Shown: in pieces, positions 1-12,014 of the stretch | How the letters are laid out: each line of letters opens with the position of its first letter | How positions within the stretch are numbered: position 1 is the stretch's first letter | Source of the DNA: Hybos culiciformis | Lineage: Eukaryota; Arthropoda; Insecta; Diptera; Hybotidae | Direction: 5' to 3' | NCBI GenBank assembly: GCA_964007475.1 | Contig: OZ023273.1 | Coordinates: 129,140,732 to 129,204,731, forward strand | Length of the DNA: 64,000 nucleotides | The notes under the pieces: model-generated | The model's database searches: none | What the model was told of the DNA's origin: nothing | What the model saw: only the letters and a program-made list of their open reading frames with translations | Made by a program: the position numbers and the translations under genes

Positions 1-180
1 TACAGACGTTTAAAATATCGTAATTATGTTTTAAGACCAAATGTCATTAATACCCATAATATTTTTTTTCTAGCATTGACTTTTTTAGCCGGTTTTAATT
101 TTTGCATCTCTTCAGCTAACCTTCAATCTTTGATTAATGTTAAATGTTGAAACAAATTAACAAAATTATTGTTTCTATAG

Positions 181-321
181 GTTTTCTGTTCAGCCGATCA
201 TAATGATAAAGATGTATATCGTTTTTGTCTTATTCATTTAAAAATGGGATTACAAAAAGAGTTTCCCGAGGGATATTCTGATTGTGGCTATGATTTCAGA
301 AAGCAATTTTTTAAGAATTAA
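181..321 (+). CDS. Probable terminal coding exon of an unidentified upstream gene (partial)
   Basis: This frame of 46 codons and a TAA stop opens directly after an acceptor-like sequence (TTGTTTCTATAG ending at 180). The peptide begins VFCSADHNDKDVYRFCLIHL and ends RKQFFKN. Its composition is mixed, with Cys at positions 3, 16 and 35, Asp, His and Gly, which is unlike the Lys/Asn/Ile/Phe noise elsewhere in the window. The other two frames close early. AATAAA signals follow within 100 bp of the stop. I do not recognise the family. The spaced cysteines would fit a small secreted protein, but that is a guess. The same frame is also open from 1 to 147 and contains a hydrophobic stretch (NIFFLALTFLAGFNFCI), yet the only phase-matched donor near its end would give a 42-nt intron, so that part was not joined. 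The rest of the gene lies to the left of the window. Confidence 0.38.
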   Translation, partial: VFCSADHNDKDVYRFCLIHLKMGLQKEFPEGYSDCGYDFRKQFFKN

Positions 322-406
322 ATTTTTTTTATCTTACTTATTCAAATACAGTTTGTTTGCGCAAATAACATATTTTGATATTAACGTTAATGATTTTAAT
401 AGCGTA

Positions 407-420
407 AATAAATAAATAAA
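407..420 (+). promoter_or_regulatory. Overlapping polyadenylation signals
   Basis: Three overlapping AATAAA hexamers (407-412, 411-416 and 415-420) lie 86-99 bp after the stop codon at 319-321. That spacing suits the 3' end of the gene whose last exon is called at 181-321. AATAAA is common by chance in sequence this AT-rich, so the call rests on position relative to the stop. Confidence 0.35.
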
Positions 421-3400
421 AGTATAGAAAATAAACAAGATAACAGTAAAATCATGATCTGGAATTTAAATTAATTGAAATCAGAAGTTTTGGAGATTTG
501 ATTCACTTCAAATATATAAACCTACTAACATTCCATATATACTCATTCATACCTTACACCAATAAATCATATATATTTATATATTATAAATTATTTAATG
601 AATAATTAAGTCATCAAAAACATAATTTCATATTAAAAATTTCAAGTCTTAACATATTAATTATACTGTCAAATACCTGATTCTTAATAAATTGGGCTAT
701 ATATCTGGTTTTCTTCTTTTTTTTTTTAAGATTTTATTCAAATTTTCTTTATTCTCATCTTCTCAAATAAAATAAAATCAATCATAAATTGGATACTACT
801 AAAATTTTGTGCCTCTATAACCTTTGGATTGATGTGGATATTAAGATGCAAGAAAAAAAAAATAAAAATATTTCTTTCAACATTTTGAGATACTTTTTAG
901 TAGAGCTATTGACTTTCTATTTAAGGATAATTATACCTTCATCAAAGTCAAAATCAAATAGATTTTGCCAAAAAAAAAAAAAAAAAACGTTTCTTGTATA
1001 TATAAAGATACACCTTTTTTTCTTACATAACTTTTATATTCTGAACTTTTTTCTTTTCCTTATACTTGCTCTCTTATATTTTAATTGCTTTGTTCTTAAC
1101 CGAAATATCATATATACAAAACTGTTGTACTAGGAATATGGAAACATATCATGATGATAAAATCATCTTTCAAAAACTATGCAGTTGTCACTTCAATTCT
1201 TAAAATTTAGTACTAACCGAGGCACTATATTCTTCAACTTTTATTCGTGTAATATGCTCCAATTGAATGTCTATAAGTTTTTAATATAGAACTTACTACA
1301 TTATTTCAATAAATTACAGACATCCAAGGATCAATCTCACCTATCTTCCGGCTTTATGATTATTTTCAGTCAATTGAAATTCCGAAATTTCGAATATTTC
1401 ATCAATGTGAACACAATTTAACTTCGATATAATTTGCAGAAAACTTTTTTCAAGACTTCATGCTTTACTCTAAAAATTATTATTATTTTTTTATTTTAAG
1501 GAAATTTAATCGAAGAGAGTCAAATACACCTATATCAAAGAAAAAAACCACATTAAATTTTGAACTGTTGAACCAAATGTGATGAAAACCATATGTATTC
1601 TTTACAATTATAATATGTATATATACGAACTTATATGTATTTCGTTCTAAACGAGTGCACCCCAATTGACTACGATTTTCATCTTATATTTTCTAAATAA
1701 TATTACTTTGCTTATTATAAGTATTTTATTTTTTTCCTATATATATTTAAAAGGACTAAACAACAAAAATATTTTAATGCCTATGAGTTTTGGCAAATCT
1801 TGTTATTTATTCCTAATGTGATCCCGTCATGAACAGCAAGACATATAAATTTAAAAAAAAAAAAAAAAAAAAGTAAAATAAAAAATTAATCTTCTTGAAT
1901 AATAGAAATAAAGAGCATTTTAAATAAGATGATTTAAAAAAAAAAATAATAATAATAAACGTAAACCTTGCATTTGAAAAAAAAATAAAAATAATAATAA
2001 TAATAAACAGCTGGATTTCGTATAAGCTGAAATTTATAATAGTTATAACGACAATTTGTAATGTTTTTTTTAGCACAATTAGATATTTGAAAAAGAGCAT
2101 TATATTTAAAATTGCATTCAAGCAAGAAAACAACCTCTGGTTTTTTTTTTCTTTGATATATATGTATATACATAATACAAAATTATTTTTGTACATAATT
2201 TTTACATATATTTATTTTTTTTTTTTGATATTAGCATAAATTTATCCTGGAATTATGTTAAATAAGCTTTATGACAAGTTAATATATTTTTTTTTCATTA
2301 TTTTTGTCATGCTACATTTACAGTCCTGGCAATTATTTTCGAAACATTTGTTTTATTATGTTTTGATCAAGATTTTTAAAAATCTTTGTACTGCCGCGTC
2401 GCAGAAATTTGTCATTTTAAATGTATTGAAGCTTTTTAATTTTGTCTCTATAATGAAGGAAAATTGTTAAAATCGTTTTTGAATTTTTTTTTTATATTTC
2501 AAAGACGATTTTTGGCACTATACTTTCCTTCATCGAAACGAGAAAATTTTAAGCGCCTGTATTACAAATATCCAAACAACGATAGTTAACACATAAAAAG
2601 AAGTGGAAACTCATTTTAAGACTTGTGTTAAATAAGAAATTTCGAAATTTATAGACTATAGATTCTGTTCGATTTTTCTCCAAACGGTTTTAGTTAAAAC
2701 CTTCGAAGGATTCTGAAGATACTTGGATCAACAAGTCACTCATTCTTATATTTATAATTTTTCTACGATTTCATGTCAGTTAAAGACCATAGATGGGTGT
2801 TTTTTTTTTGACAACAAAATCTTATACATATAGTCATTTTCAAAGAATTTTTATTTCTTTTCTTCTTTTCTAAAAAAATATTATAATTTTTTTTTTTTAT
2901 ATCCTGCCGTTTAATTATTAAAATGATGAAAAAAAGGAAATAAAAAAAAACATACTAAATAAAAACAAAATAAAATATTATACCAAGATTCCTCAAATTA
3001 TTCTGCTTTTGATTTTTTTTTTTTTTTTTTGTGAAGACAAAATAAAAGTTCTTTTTTTCCCTTGCATTTTTATTACACATATGTTCGGTATTGCCTTCTG
3101 CTGTTGAAATTTTCACGGAAGTATAATTTTAGAATGTCTGCAATTTTATGCACAAATTTTCATAAAAATAATAATTTTATGGTATTCATCTTATACAATT
3201 AAAATACACCGCTCATCTTCTTTTATTTTATTTTCCTTATCTGATCGCAATTTTAATAAAAAAAAAAAATTCACATAATGATTTAATAACCTTTGTTTTT
3301 CCAAACTAGTTAAATTTATCCAAAGTTATACTATTACTGTACTATTGTTATATAAGATATAAAAATATTGCAATCAGAATACTTCTTGAAATGAAACTTT

Positions 3401-3485
3401 AACATAAGAATATCGGATAATATTTTATGCATTGCTCTTTAGATATTGAACTGATTAGTGATTTGATTACAAAGAAAATTAAATG
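421..3485. other. AT-rich non-coding stretch, no gene seen
   Basis: This holds only poly-A and poly-T tracts (for example near 970, 1855, 2218 and 3018) and short AT-rich open frames with no domain, codon bias or plausible product. The two longest frames (789-1133 and the minus-strand frame at 1813-2196) consist of Phe, Ile, Tyr, Lys and Asn runs made by homopolymers. I see no RNA gene and no repeat with defined ends. Confidence 0.7.
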
Positions 3486-3533
3486 AGCTAAAGACTACAA
3501 AGTGTTATTAGCTAAAGACTACAAAGTATTATT
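3486..3533. repeat. Two-copy tandem repeat, 24-bp unit
   Basis: The unit beginning AGCTAAAGACTACAAAGT occurs twice head to tail (3486-3509 and 3510-3533) with one mismatch. The near identity suggests recent duplication. No function can be inferred. Confidence 0.85.
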
Positions 3534-3951
3534 CATTGGCGGTACATCAAGCAAGCTAAATAAAACTAGAACTAAATGCGGGATCGTGACGATATTCCTC
3601 ATCCCATAATTCAAATGGACAATATTCTTCTTTTTCGAAAATAATTTCTTTTTTAAAATTCACTATGGACAAAATTCGCTATGGAAAAACTTTATCATGG
3701 ACAAAATTCACTATGGACAAAATTCGCTATGGATAAAAATTCACTATGAAAAAATTCTTTTTGTAAAATTCTACTTTTTATTTAAAATTCAATTCACTCT
3801 CTGCGTTACACGGGGATCACGACAAGAACGTGGTGAGTTAGTCGGTCCCCACCTAACCTACTCTAAATTGAAAAATAAAGAAACAACGTAAAATATAGGT
3901 AGGTATCGCATTGCAGGTTGATTTATATAAATTTTATATTAAAACAAAAAT

Positions 3952-4064
3952 AGGGACAAAATTCTTTAAAAAAATATTTTTAATTAAAAAAATTTAAAAA
4001 AAAATCGCGCGATTTTTTTTTAATTTTTTTAATTAAAAATATTTTTTTAAAGAATTTTGTCCCT
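3952..4064. repeat. Near-perfect palindrome centred on TCGCGCGA
   Basis: The arms, each about 56 bp, start AGGGACAAAATTCTTTAAAA and are reverse complements of each other apart from a single one-base length difference in a T run (TTT against TT). They meet with no loop at TCGCGCGA (4005-4012). This structure could extrude as a cruciform. It sits at the inner edge of the 16-bp tandem array and shares the GGGACAAAATTC unit with it. Confidence 0.9.
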
Positions 4065-4171
4065 AATGAATTTTGTCCCTAATGAATTTTGTCCATAGCG
4101 AATTTTGTCCCTAATGAATTTTGTCCATAGTGAATTTTGTCGACAGTGGATTTTGTCCATAGTGAATTTTG
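4052..4171. repeat. Tandem array of a 16-bp unit, about 7.5 copies
   Basis: The units start at 4052, 4068, 4084, 4100, 4116, 4132 and 4148, with a partial unit at 4164. The consensus is GAATTTTGTCCMTARY. Two variants alternate: GAATTTTGTCCCTAAT (units 1, 2 and 4) and GAATTTTGTCCATAGY (units 3 and 5). Unit 6 has GTCGACAGT and unit 7 starts GGATT. This is the right arm of the foldback element. Confidence 0.9.
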
Positions 4172-4215
4172 AAAAAGTATTTTCGATAAAGAATTTTGGC
4201 ATAAGGAATTTCGTC

Positions 4216-5404
4216 ACCAACCCAGTAAATTCCTTTTTCACTATTCTCCTTTATGGTTTCTTTATCTCCTTTCTTTTTTATTGTTTGATTGTTGTTTTAG
4301 GTAAATACTTTGGTTGAGCTATACAATGAGATAGATAAATTCAATTTCTTTTAAAAATGTAAGAATATGCCTTTTAACAGAACCTACACGGCATAACATA
4401 ATATTTAATAAAAGATTTTATAAATTTATTTGCATAAAATACATTTTTAATTAATTTCTTCTAGTCAACCTCATGCTGTTTTTCGGTTAATTTTCTTTCA
4501 GTTAAGTAAATAATATTCAAGAAAATATTTTTTGACATTTTACATCATGTAAAAAAAAAGTTTAATTTTAAATGTTTTTAGCAAATACAAAAAAAAAAAA
4601 AGATTTTTTATTAATTTCCTACCCTGCTGATTTTAAATCCTAGTATAATGTTAGCAAAACTTAATGTTTGTTATTTTTTTCCAGTCTTCAAAACAAAAAT
4701 CCAATATTGGCAACAAGTTAATTGGATTTTTTACCTCAAAATGGAAAAATTCGTATTTTTTTTTTTTATGTTCTTGATAGCTTCAATTTTTTATCTGTTT
4801 TTTTTTTGTTTTTTTATATAAATTTAATAATTACTTAATTTGTGGTTGCGAATATTGTATATAAGGAATGTTAGATTTGGCAATGAACTGTTAATTGAAG
4901 TCATAAAACAAAAGTATAAACATGACTTTCTAATTGGAATATATGGGTTAATTAAATTTCACTAAATATGAATATTGTTATGTGTAGAGTTTATTAATTT
5001 TGAGAAAAAAATATCAGTTAAGTAAAAAAGTTATTTACATATTCTAGATATAATTTCGACTAAAGAAATAAATTACCAGTGTAATTATTTACACAAAAAA
5101 AGTTAAACTAAATAATTAATTAGTGAATTAAGGGGTTCTTAAAAGCACATATACCTTTGTGTATACAAAAGGCTTAAGGCTTTAAAAATAATTCATACAC
5201 CAGAAGTACATAATATTTCTTGAATTTTTACTTAGCAAATAAAATTATTTTATTTTTCTAAATTGTTGTAACTTTTTCAAAAATTTTTATTTTGAATATT
5301 TGGCGACTTTCTTCATTGCTAATAAAAGTTAAGGTTACAGTTGAATTTTTTAAGTTGCATATTCTAAATTAAGTTTACTATTTTGTTTTACTACTAACTA
5401 TTAC
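4216..5404. other. AT-rich non-coding stretch, no gene seen
   Basis: This holds homopolymer runs (near 4550, 4590, 4755 and 4800) and no frame with recognisable coding character. No repeat with clear ends was found. Confidence 0.65.
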
Positions 5405-5620
5405 CATAGATTAAGAATACAGAAAGATGGGAAGCTTCATACAACATTTTTCAGTCGTTTTTGGTATTTTTATGTGAACGTGTTAGTAAAACTAAATAAA
5501 ATTCTTTTCATATATTGATAATTATCACGTATTTTATTTTGTTTTACTAGCACATTCACATAAAAATACCAAAAATAATGTCGTATGAAGCTAATAATCT
5601 TTCTGTATTCTCAATCTATG
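5405..5620. mobile_element. Short hairpin (foldback) element, 216 bp
   Basis: The left arm, 5405 to about 5503 (CATAGATTAAGAATACAGAA onward), pairs with the right arm, about 5531-5620, which ends TTCTGTATTCTCAATCTATG. The arms carry scattered mismatches and a small indel near the GGGAAGCTTCATAC segment. The loop is about 27 bp (5504-5530). The length, long arms and lack of coding capacity fit a MITE-like hairpin element. No target duplication is evident, and weaker arm similarity may extend 20-25 bp outward on both sides. Confidence 0.8.
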
Positions 5621-8600
5621 CTATTATACTTACTTTTAAACCCGAATTGTGCCTTAGAATAACTTAACTAACTTGCTTTAAGGCAATCTTTGCACCCGAA
5701 ACCAATCAATTTTTCGAGCTTTAAATTTCATTGCTGAAAGAAAAACAATTTTCATCAAAAATATTCCCACATAAAAAAGTGAATATTATATTTATACTTA
5801 TCTTAATTAGGAATATTTTAATTATTTTTATCTACAATCCCTTTAATTTCATCAAATCTCAATTTACATATTTATTATTCACCAAATAATTTTCAATTAT
5901 GGATTTTCCATTATGTAACCACTTTAAGAAAATTTAGGGTCAACTTTATGTATTCAATTATTTTATTTTTATGGGTTTTTTTTTTATTTGTATCGTTAGT
6001 TAGGTATCTCTTACCAACCGACCAAAAAAATTCAATTTTGATAATTAAATCTGCCTGCAGATAAATATCCAATTTATACTCTTACTCTTTTCACGAATTC
6101 AAATCTAAAAATACAAAAAAAAAAAATAAATATAATTTTTGATTACATCATGCCTGAAAAGCCGAAAAAAAACGAATTCTTCAGGCTCTTATCTAACCCT
6201 TATTTATTTAAAAATTATAAAAACTAGAGGAAGAATAACAAATCCTTTTTTTTTTTTTTAATTTTTTTTTTAAATAAAAAACCCTTCAATCAAACTCTCC
6301 ATTCAATAAAATTACAAACAACCTTGTTAAATGTCTAAAATATATGTATGGAGTAGCTAACGCTCATGAAAATACGCGAAAGAAAAACACATTTTATTTA
6401 TTTATTTTTTTTTGTTTATTTCTTTTTTTTTTTCAATAGAACGTTCTCCTTAGTTCAATGAATGTTTGACAAAGCGTGTCCTTTTTTACAAAACAGAATT
6501 AAGGAATAGTAATGAGGAACATAAAATTATATTAATTTAAATTTTTTTATTTAAAGTACCTGAACTTATTTAACTACGATAAAGATGAACCAAAAAAATT
6601 CAAATATTCTTTATCCAGGTCATATACAAAAAAAAAATAAAAATTGGTTTTTAAATATCGGGGTTTGTAAATTGGTATATATTGATTATTTAAATGTAGA
6701 AGTAGTTAGAAAAAAAAATTATTTAAAAAAAAAGTTTCAGTAACAAAAATAATTTAGTTTTGTGGAACAAAATATATTGATTATTTAAATGTATAAAAAT
6801 AGTTGAGGAAATCAATTAGTTAAAAAATAGTTTCAGAAACAAAAATGATCTAGTTTTGTAGAATAAGACTAGAAATCAGACTAAAACTCTTCCGATAGTG
6901 CAGATAAGTTTATTTCTTATGAATTGTACTAGGATAAACAATGCTTATCATTTTCACAATAGTTTTAATCGTAGAAACTTGTTCAGAGCAAATCGTCTGG
7001 CATTCCATTTAAGATTGATTGATGAATTTTCATACTAAATTCTTTAACTTATTAAAAGTCATTCAAATGAAATGACTAACTTAACTGAAAACTCGCACAT
7101 TTTTCAGTTTATCAATATAACATCTAGAAAATTTTTTTTTTTTAATGTAAATATATAAGATAAAAAAAAAACTCTCTAAAACTTTTAATTAATATTTTAA
7201 GCTTTTAAAATAATAACAGTAGAAATTCTAATAAAGTCCTATTCAAAGAAGGTAAAGAAGAAAAAAAAATTGTCCTTTTTAATTATCATGAATGTTAATT
7301 ATTATGAGAGTATACCTAAATTTTGAAGTAATTTTTATTTTATTTTTAATTAATATCGTGCTTTAAATCTTTTGTTGAAAACTTTTCCAACAAACAATTT
7401 TTTTTTTTAAATTCTCATAATCATTATTTTTTCATCGAATTTAATTTTAATTCATTGTATTTATATACTGTTGTTTGTATTATAGAATATATGTAGGTAT
7501 ATACTAAAAAACAAACATTTTTTTTTTTACCAATATTTTTACTTCATCTTGATTATATACATAAATTTATTTAGCTAAAATGTTATATGTATAACATAAA
7601 GTTGTAATGTTTTAATTTTTTTTTGTACACTTTAATGAATCTTATATTTATGTACAACATTATACGGAAAATATATGCGGAAAACAAAAGGTCTTCTGTA
7701 AACAATACATACATTCCTCGTACAAGAACATAATAAAGTGCAATTAATATAATGTACACAATGCATTGTTGCATATTAAGTATATTAACATTGATATACA
7801 ATTAGAAGAAAATTTATATATATACTTAGTAGAATATTAACATAAGTGTTTGATTAATATATTATGTATATATATAACTTTGATTACATGTAACGGGGGT
7901 ATATATGACTAACATTTTATAGTCTAGGATTTTTTCGAATTACATATAATTAACATTTACAAATTAAAATCAATACATAGAATTGAATAAATTTTCTCAG
8001 TCGTTTTGAAATCTATATTCACAATTTTTAGTAGCATATTTGATGCTATACTAATATTTTACTTAATGTAATTTTAATTTTGTTTTTGAATAATATATGT
8101 ATATAATGACGATTTTTATAAAACCTTTTTGTGGAAAATTCACAAGAAAATAATTTTTTTTTAAATATAGACATTCAATATTCTTTAAAATTCTTCAAAC
8201 ATAAAGGATTCATTTATTTAATTTTACAGCAGGTAAATTTTTTTTATCCTTTGAATTTAAACTTTAATTATTTTTATTGATTCGTATTATTATACTTAAA
8301 GGGACACATATTCCTTTTTACATATTATATATTTATTAATTATTTACATAAAATATAATAATAAAAATATAGAACTAAAATGTAAAGTTTTTAATTACAT
8401 ATCGGACAGGAAAGTTAAAAAAGAAATTAAATTCAAACAAAAAAATAAAAATAAGGATGCAATTAATTGTTATGTGTATTTTAAAGTCAGTTTAAAAAAC
8501 ATGAACATTTAATATAATACGTTTTAAAGTTTCCCATTTATGTACTTATATATATGTATATGTTTTTCCTCTGTTATTCCTTTTCATAAGTGTTTCCAAC

Positions 8601-10933
8601 AAAATGTTTTATATACGCTAAAAGGAAAATCCTTAATTTATTTTTATGTTATTAAAAAACAGAATATACGTTCATAAACGATTTTAGCTTTAAAATGTAG
8701 AGTATGTTCTTCTATTAAATAAAGTGTGTATTGTTAATTTAATTTTATGGTAAGCTTTACTGAAAACATATTCACATTAAATGATACACTTAAAATAGTA
8801 TTAAGTTTTAAATTCAAGATTTTATTTAAATATATAAAATATATAAAATATATGTCTTAAGTTTCATTTGTATTATATATTTGTATATTGTACATATATG
8901 CATTTCAGTTATCTATATACTATTTAAATGGGGTAAAATGTCTATAGCTTATTTATGATTTCGTTATATACATAAGTATCTAAAAACTTAAAAACTTGGA
9001 AAATGATATCTTTGAATGGATTCAATAAAAGTACTTGGATTTAAATTTAAATTCTTCAATATGAGAATTTAAGATATTATAGTTTATCTTATTGTAAATT
9101 CTTCATTATTTATATGTAAGCTATAAAAAAATAAATAAATAGGACTTTACTTGTATAAGATATGTATGGTACATAAGAAGTATATGAGGAATGTATATAT
9201 GTACAAGAAATGAGAAACAATGATCTAATTTCCTATTTTTCTATACATATAAACTAAATTGTTAAAATACAGAAAATTATCAAGTTAATCAATAAAAATT
9301 TGAGAATGCTTGTAGGCTGTATCGGAAAACTCAGAAAATAATGTTTGCACAAATATCTTGTTTTGTGCTTAAAATTATTTATATGGTTTTTTTTTTAAAT
9401 AAATAAATGATTAGAAACTCATTAGGTTTGTTTCTTTGACCCTGCTTTAACACTTTCAATTTTCACTTTTATTTCTGTATATGTCATTTACTAAAATAAA
9501 GTAAAGTTTATTCTGGTTTCTCTGATTGAAAATGTTAAGCATCAAAAAAATACAAAAAATCAATTCAAGTAAAACAACTTCCAACTAATACCTTCTAGAA
9601 ATCTAGAATATGGTTACTATTTTCACAAAGATTGATATAGATGCCGAGAAATTTCAAATATCAATACAAAGTAGAAAAACTAATTTTTAAATTTATGACA
9701 CCATTTGATTATAGTTTCCAGTAGAAATCAAATCTATTATTGTAAATGCCATGTAAATATTTTTTTTTTTTCATTAAATATGAATTATTGTCCCAATTGC
9801 GGGTGTGGTTTTTTCTTAACTTTTGTCATAATTTTAACTCAAACAAAAAAAAAAATAAATAAAAAGCCCCTTTCTATATTAAAAGAAAATTTTTTTTTTT
9901 ATTTTATTTATTTAAACTTGAATGATTTTTAAATTGACCGCCACCATACCACCACTATTTTTGATTGATGAATGAAAATTTATTATCCGTAAAAATTATG
10001 AATTTAAATTGAAATTAGGAGAAGAAGAGAAAGAAAAAAAAAAACAAAAATTTGTATATTTGTTTCATGACATAAATATATTTATATATTCCATGACAAA
10101 AATAATTTCAAAAAATCATTTATTTACATTTTTTAGTTGGATTCTTTTTATACTTAATTTTTTTTATTTTTTTTTTTTTGTAATAAATTGCCTACAATTA
10201 ATTTGTTTTCTAAGAAAAAATGGCTCAACTATATATATAAAATGAAAAATAAAAGAACACGTTGAAAAATCTTTTCTTATATATTTTTTTTTCAAGAGGT
10301 GTTTTGAAAATAAAATTTAATTTTTTATTTTATTTTTTTTTTTTTCATTTTTTTCAAGAAAAAATAAAAATGCGTTAATAATTGCTGAAAAATAACAAAT
10401 GAGGTTACCGCGTAAATAAATGTTTAAGCATTAATCTAAGAAAAAAAAAAGAAAAATAAAAAAAATCATAAAATTTTAAAAGGAAAAAAAAAAGAAGAAA
10501 TTATTGAAAATCCAATGAAAAACCAGGGCTTCTCCATATATTTTCTTTTATTTTTTATTAAGTTTGATATTGGAAACTTCTATTAATAAGAATTTTTGTT
10601 ATTCAACAACAGAGAAAACGACATGTTAAACAAAATATTTTTATTATGTTTATTCCCAAAAGAATATAGGTATACACCATTTATGTATCAGATTCAGAAG
10701 GAGCATACGTAGATTTTGAAATCATGTGTAAGCAAACTTAGCAATTATTATGCCAGCTGTTTTTGGAAGGACAGTACTGCTGTTAGCTTCCTTTTCTTCC
10801 AATAATGCGCACACGGAACATTACTGAACGAAATGTTAATTAAAAGGCGCGTACTCACTCTCTTACTGACATTATATTGCATTATCCCTCGCAATAAACC
10901 GACACCATCGTCTTAAATATTTCAATATTAACC
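5621..10933. other. AT-rich non-coding stretch, no gene seen
   Basis: More than 5 kb of very AT-rich DNA with TATATG-type microsatellite runs (around 7500-7900 and 8530-8920) and poly-A or poly-T runs. None of the short open frames (7583-7801, 9705-9932, 10009-10245) has a recognisable product. The last 190 bp (about 10740-10930) is richer in GC and more complex, with an E-box CAGCTG, and may belong to the repeat that follows. Confidence 0.6.
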
Positions 10934-11108
10934 AGCGTCAGTGTTTTCATATACCGAAGGCTTCCAATGTTGCTTAAGCTAAGCCCACAGAAAGTTGACA
11001 ACATACCCTGATGTTAATTTCAATTATTTTTGTATTAAGTTACTTATAAATAAATAAAATTTTTAACGAAAATAATAATTTTCAAAATATCTAAGTATTT
11101 ATTTTTGT
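10934..11108. repeat. Dispersed direct repeat, copy 1 (175 bp)
   Basis: Starting AGCGTCAGTGTTTTCATATA and ending TATTTATTTTTGT, this block is repeated in the same orientation at 12015-12189. The two copies have equal length and roughly 10 substitutions, with no net indel. It may be a terminal or internal part of a non-autonomous transposon. The block has no TG...CA ends, so an LTR pair is not supported. Confidence 0.85.
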
Positions 11109-11589
11109 TAACCTTATTTGCTCTTTAATTTTGAAACGTACGACTTTTTGGCGGCAAAGAGTTGGCAACATTTGTATTATTATTATCTCCCATCTGCTGA
11201 TTACATTTTGATATTTCAGTTCTTTAAGGCAAGAGTGGCTATGTTTCGAACAAACAAATAATACCAAATCTTTCGAACTATATTTTTATGAATTTTTTTC
11301 AATATACGATCAAAAAATCAGATTACGTATATATAAACATTTTTCTCCAACAATATGTGGAATGAGAAAAAAATTAAATTAAAAAAAAATTATAATAATT
11401 TTCAAAGAAGAAAAATGATAAAATTTTTTAATGACTAAAATGGAAATGATTTTTTTTATGTTAATTTTTTTTATCCAAAATTTATCGATCTTTATGATAA
11501 ATTACTTAATAATTTATTCTTGAATGCAAATTTTTAATTATAAAGTAAATTTAAAAATATATACCTATATATAATTAAAATTGGGGCTC

Positions 11590-11760
11590 TTATTGAAAAA
11601 TATTTATCCTCTCTCTAGAAGCCTATAACTGCTGTGCACACGATTGAATTCATATCACTTCATATTTAATAAAAAAAATTTTAAACATGAAAGTAATTAA
11701 AATAGTCATAGTTATTGAAAAAATATGTATCTGCTCTTTAGACAGACTGCACACGATTGA
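11590..11760. repeat. Diverged direct repeat pair between the two 175-bp copies
   Basis: The segment at 11590-11646 (TTATTGAAAAATATTTATCC, ending TGCACACGATTGA) is echoed at 11712-11760 (TTATTGAAAAAATATGTATC, also ending TGCACACGATTGA), with several indels. It lies inside the interval bounded by the 175-bp repeats and suggests a repeat-rich composite element. Confidence 0.6.
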
Positions 11761-11870
11761 GAAGTAACATTCTTAATAACATATTAGCTTTATTTTTTTT
11801 TAAATTAAAGTTATTTATTTATAATTGAGTTGTGCGATTCTGTGGTTTTTTTTTAATTAATTCTAATACA

Positions 11871-11986
11871 AAGTGAACTAAAAAAGCACAGCACAAATGA
11901 AAAGATATATTTTTATATGGTTTTCCATTTGTGTTTGAAAGAACAAATCTTTGATTTACATACCAATCCAACAACTTAGTTCACTT
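11871..11986. repeat. Nested inverted repeat (hairpin-forming)
   Basis: An outer 11-bp stem, AAGTGAACTAA (11871-11881) with TTAGTTCACTT (11976-11986), encloses an inner imperfect hairpin. In the inner hairpin CACAAATGAAAAGATATA, near 11892, pairs with TATATGGTTTTCCATTTGTG, ending near 11933. This could be the terminal structure of a small transposon. A microRNA-like hairpin is possible, but the inner arms are short and AT-rich and nothing supports processing. Confidence 0.5.
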
Positions 11987-12014
11987 AAAAATTGCATTCT
12001 ATAATAAGTCGTTT

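Larger units (their letters stand above)
3640..4215. mobile_element. Foldback-like element built from inverted arrays of 16-bp repeats
   Basis: The left part (about 3655-3755) carries units of the form ACTATGGACAAAATTC. The right part (4052-4171) carries the reverse complement, GAATTTTGTCCATAGT and variants, in tandem. Between them lie a more GC-rich unique segment (about 3795-3870) and a near-perfect palindrome (3952-4064). Long terminal inverted repeats made of short tandem units are the architecture of Drosophila FB (foldback) elements; membership in that family is inferred from architecture, not sequence. There is no transposase, and the ends and target duplication are not resolved. The short open frames on both strands here are translations of the repeat. 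Confidence 0.7.

Noticed and set aside
789..1133. Open frame of 114 codons on the + strand
   Set aside because: The composition is Phe, Lys, Ile and Leu runs produced by poly-A and poly-T tracts, with no Met start, domain or splice context.
1813..2196. Minus-strand open frame of 127 codons
   Set aside because: This is a translation of TTA/ATT microsatellite and poly-T DNA; long Ile/Phe runs show it is not a protein gene.
3697..4241. Open frames on both strands with repeating QNSLW/GTKFI motifs
   Set aside because: These are translations of the 16-bp tandem repeat of the foldback element, not a repeat protein.
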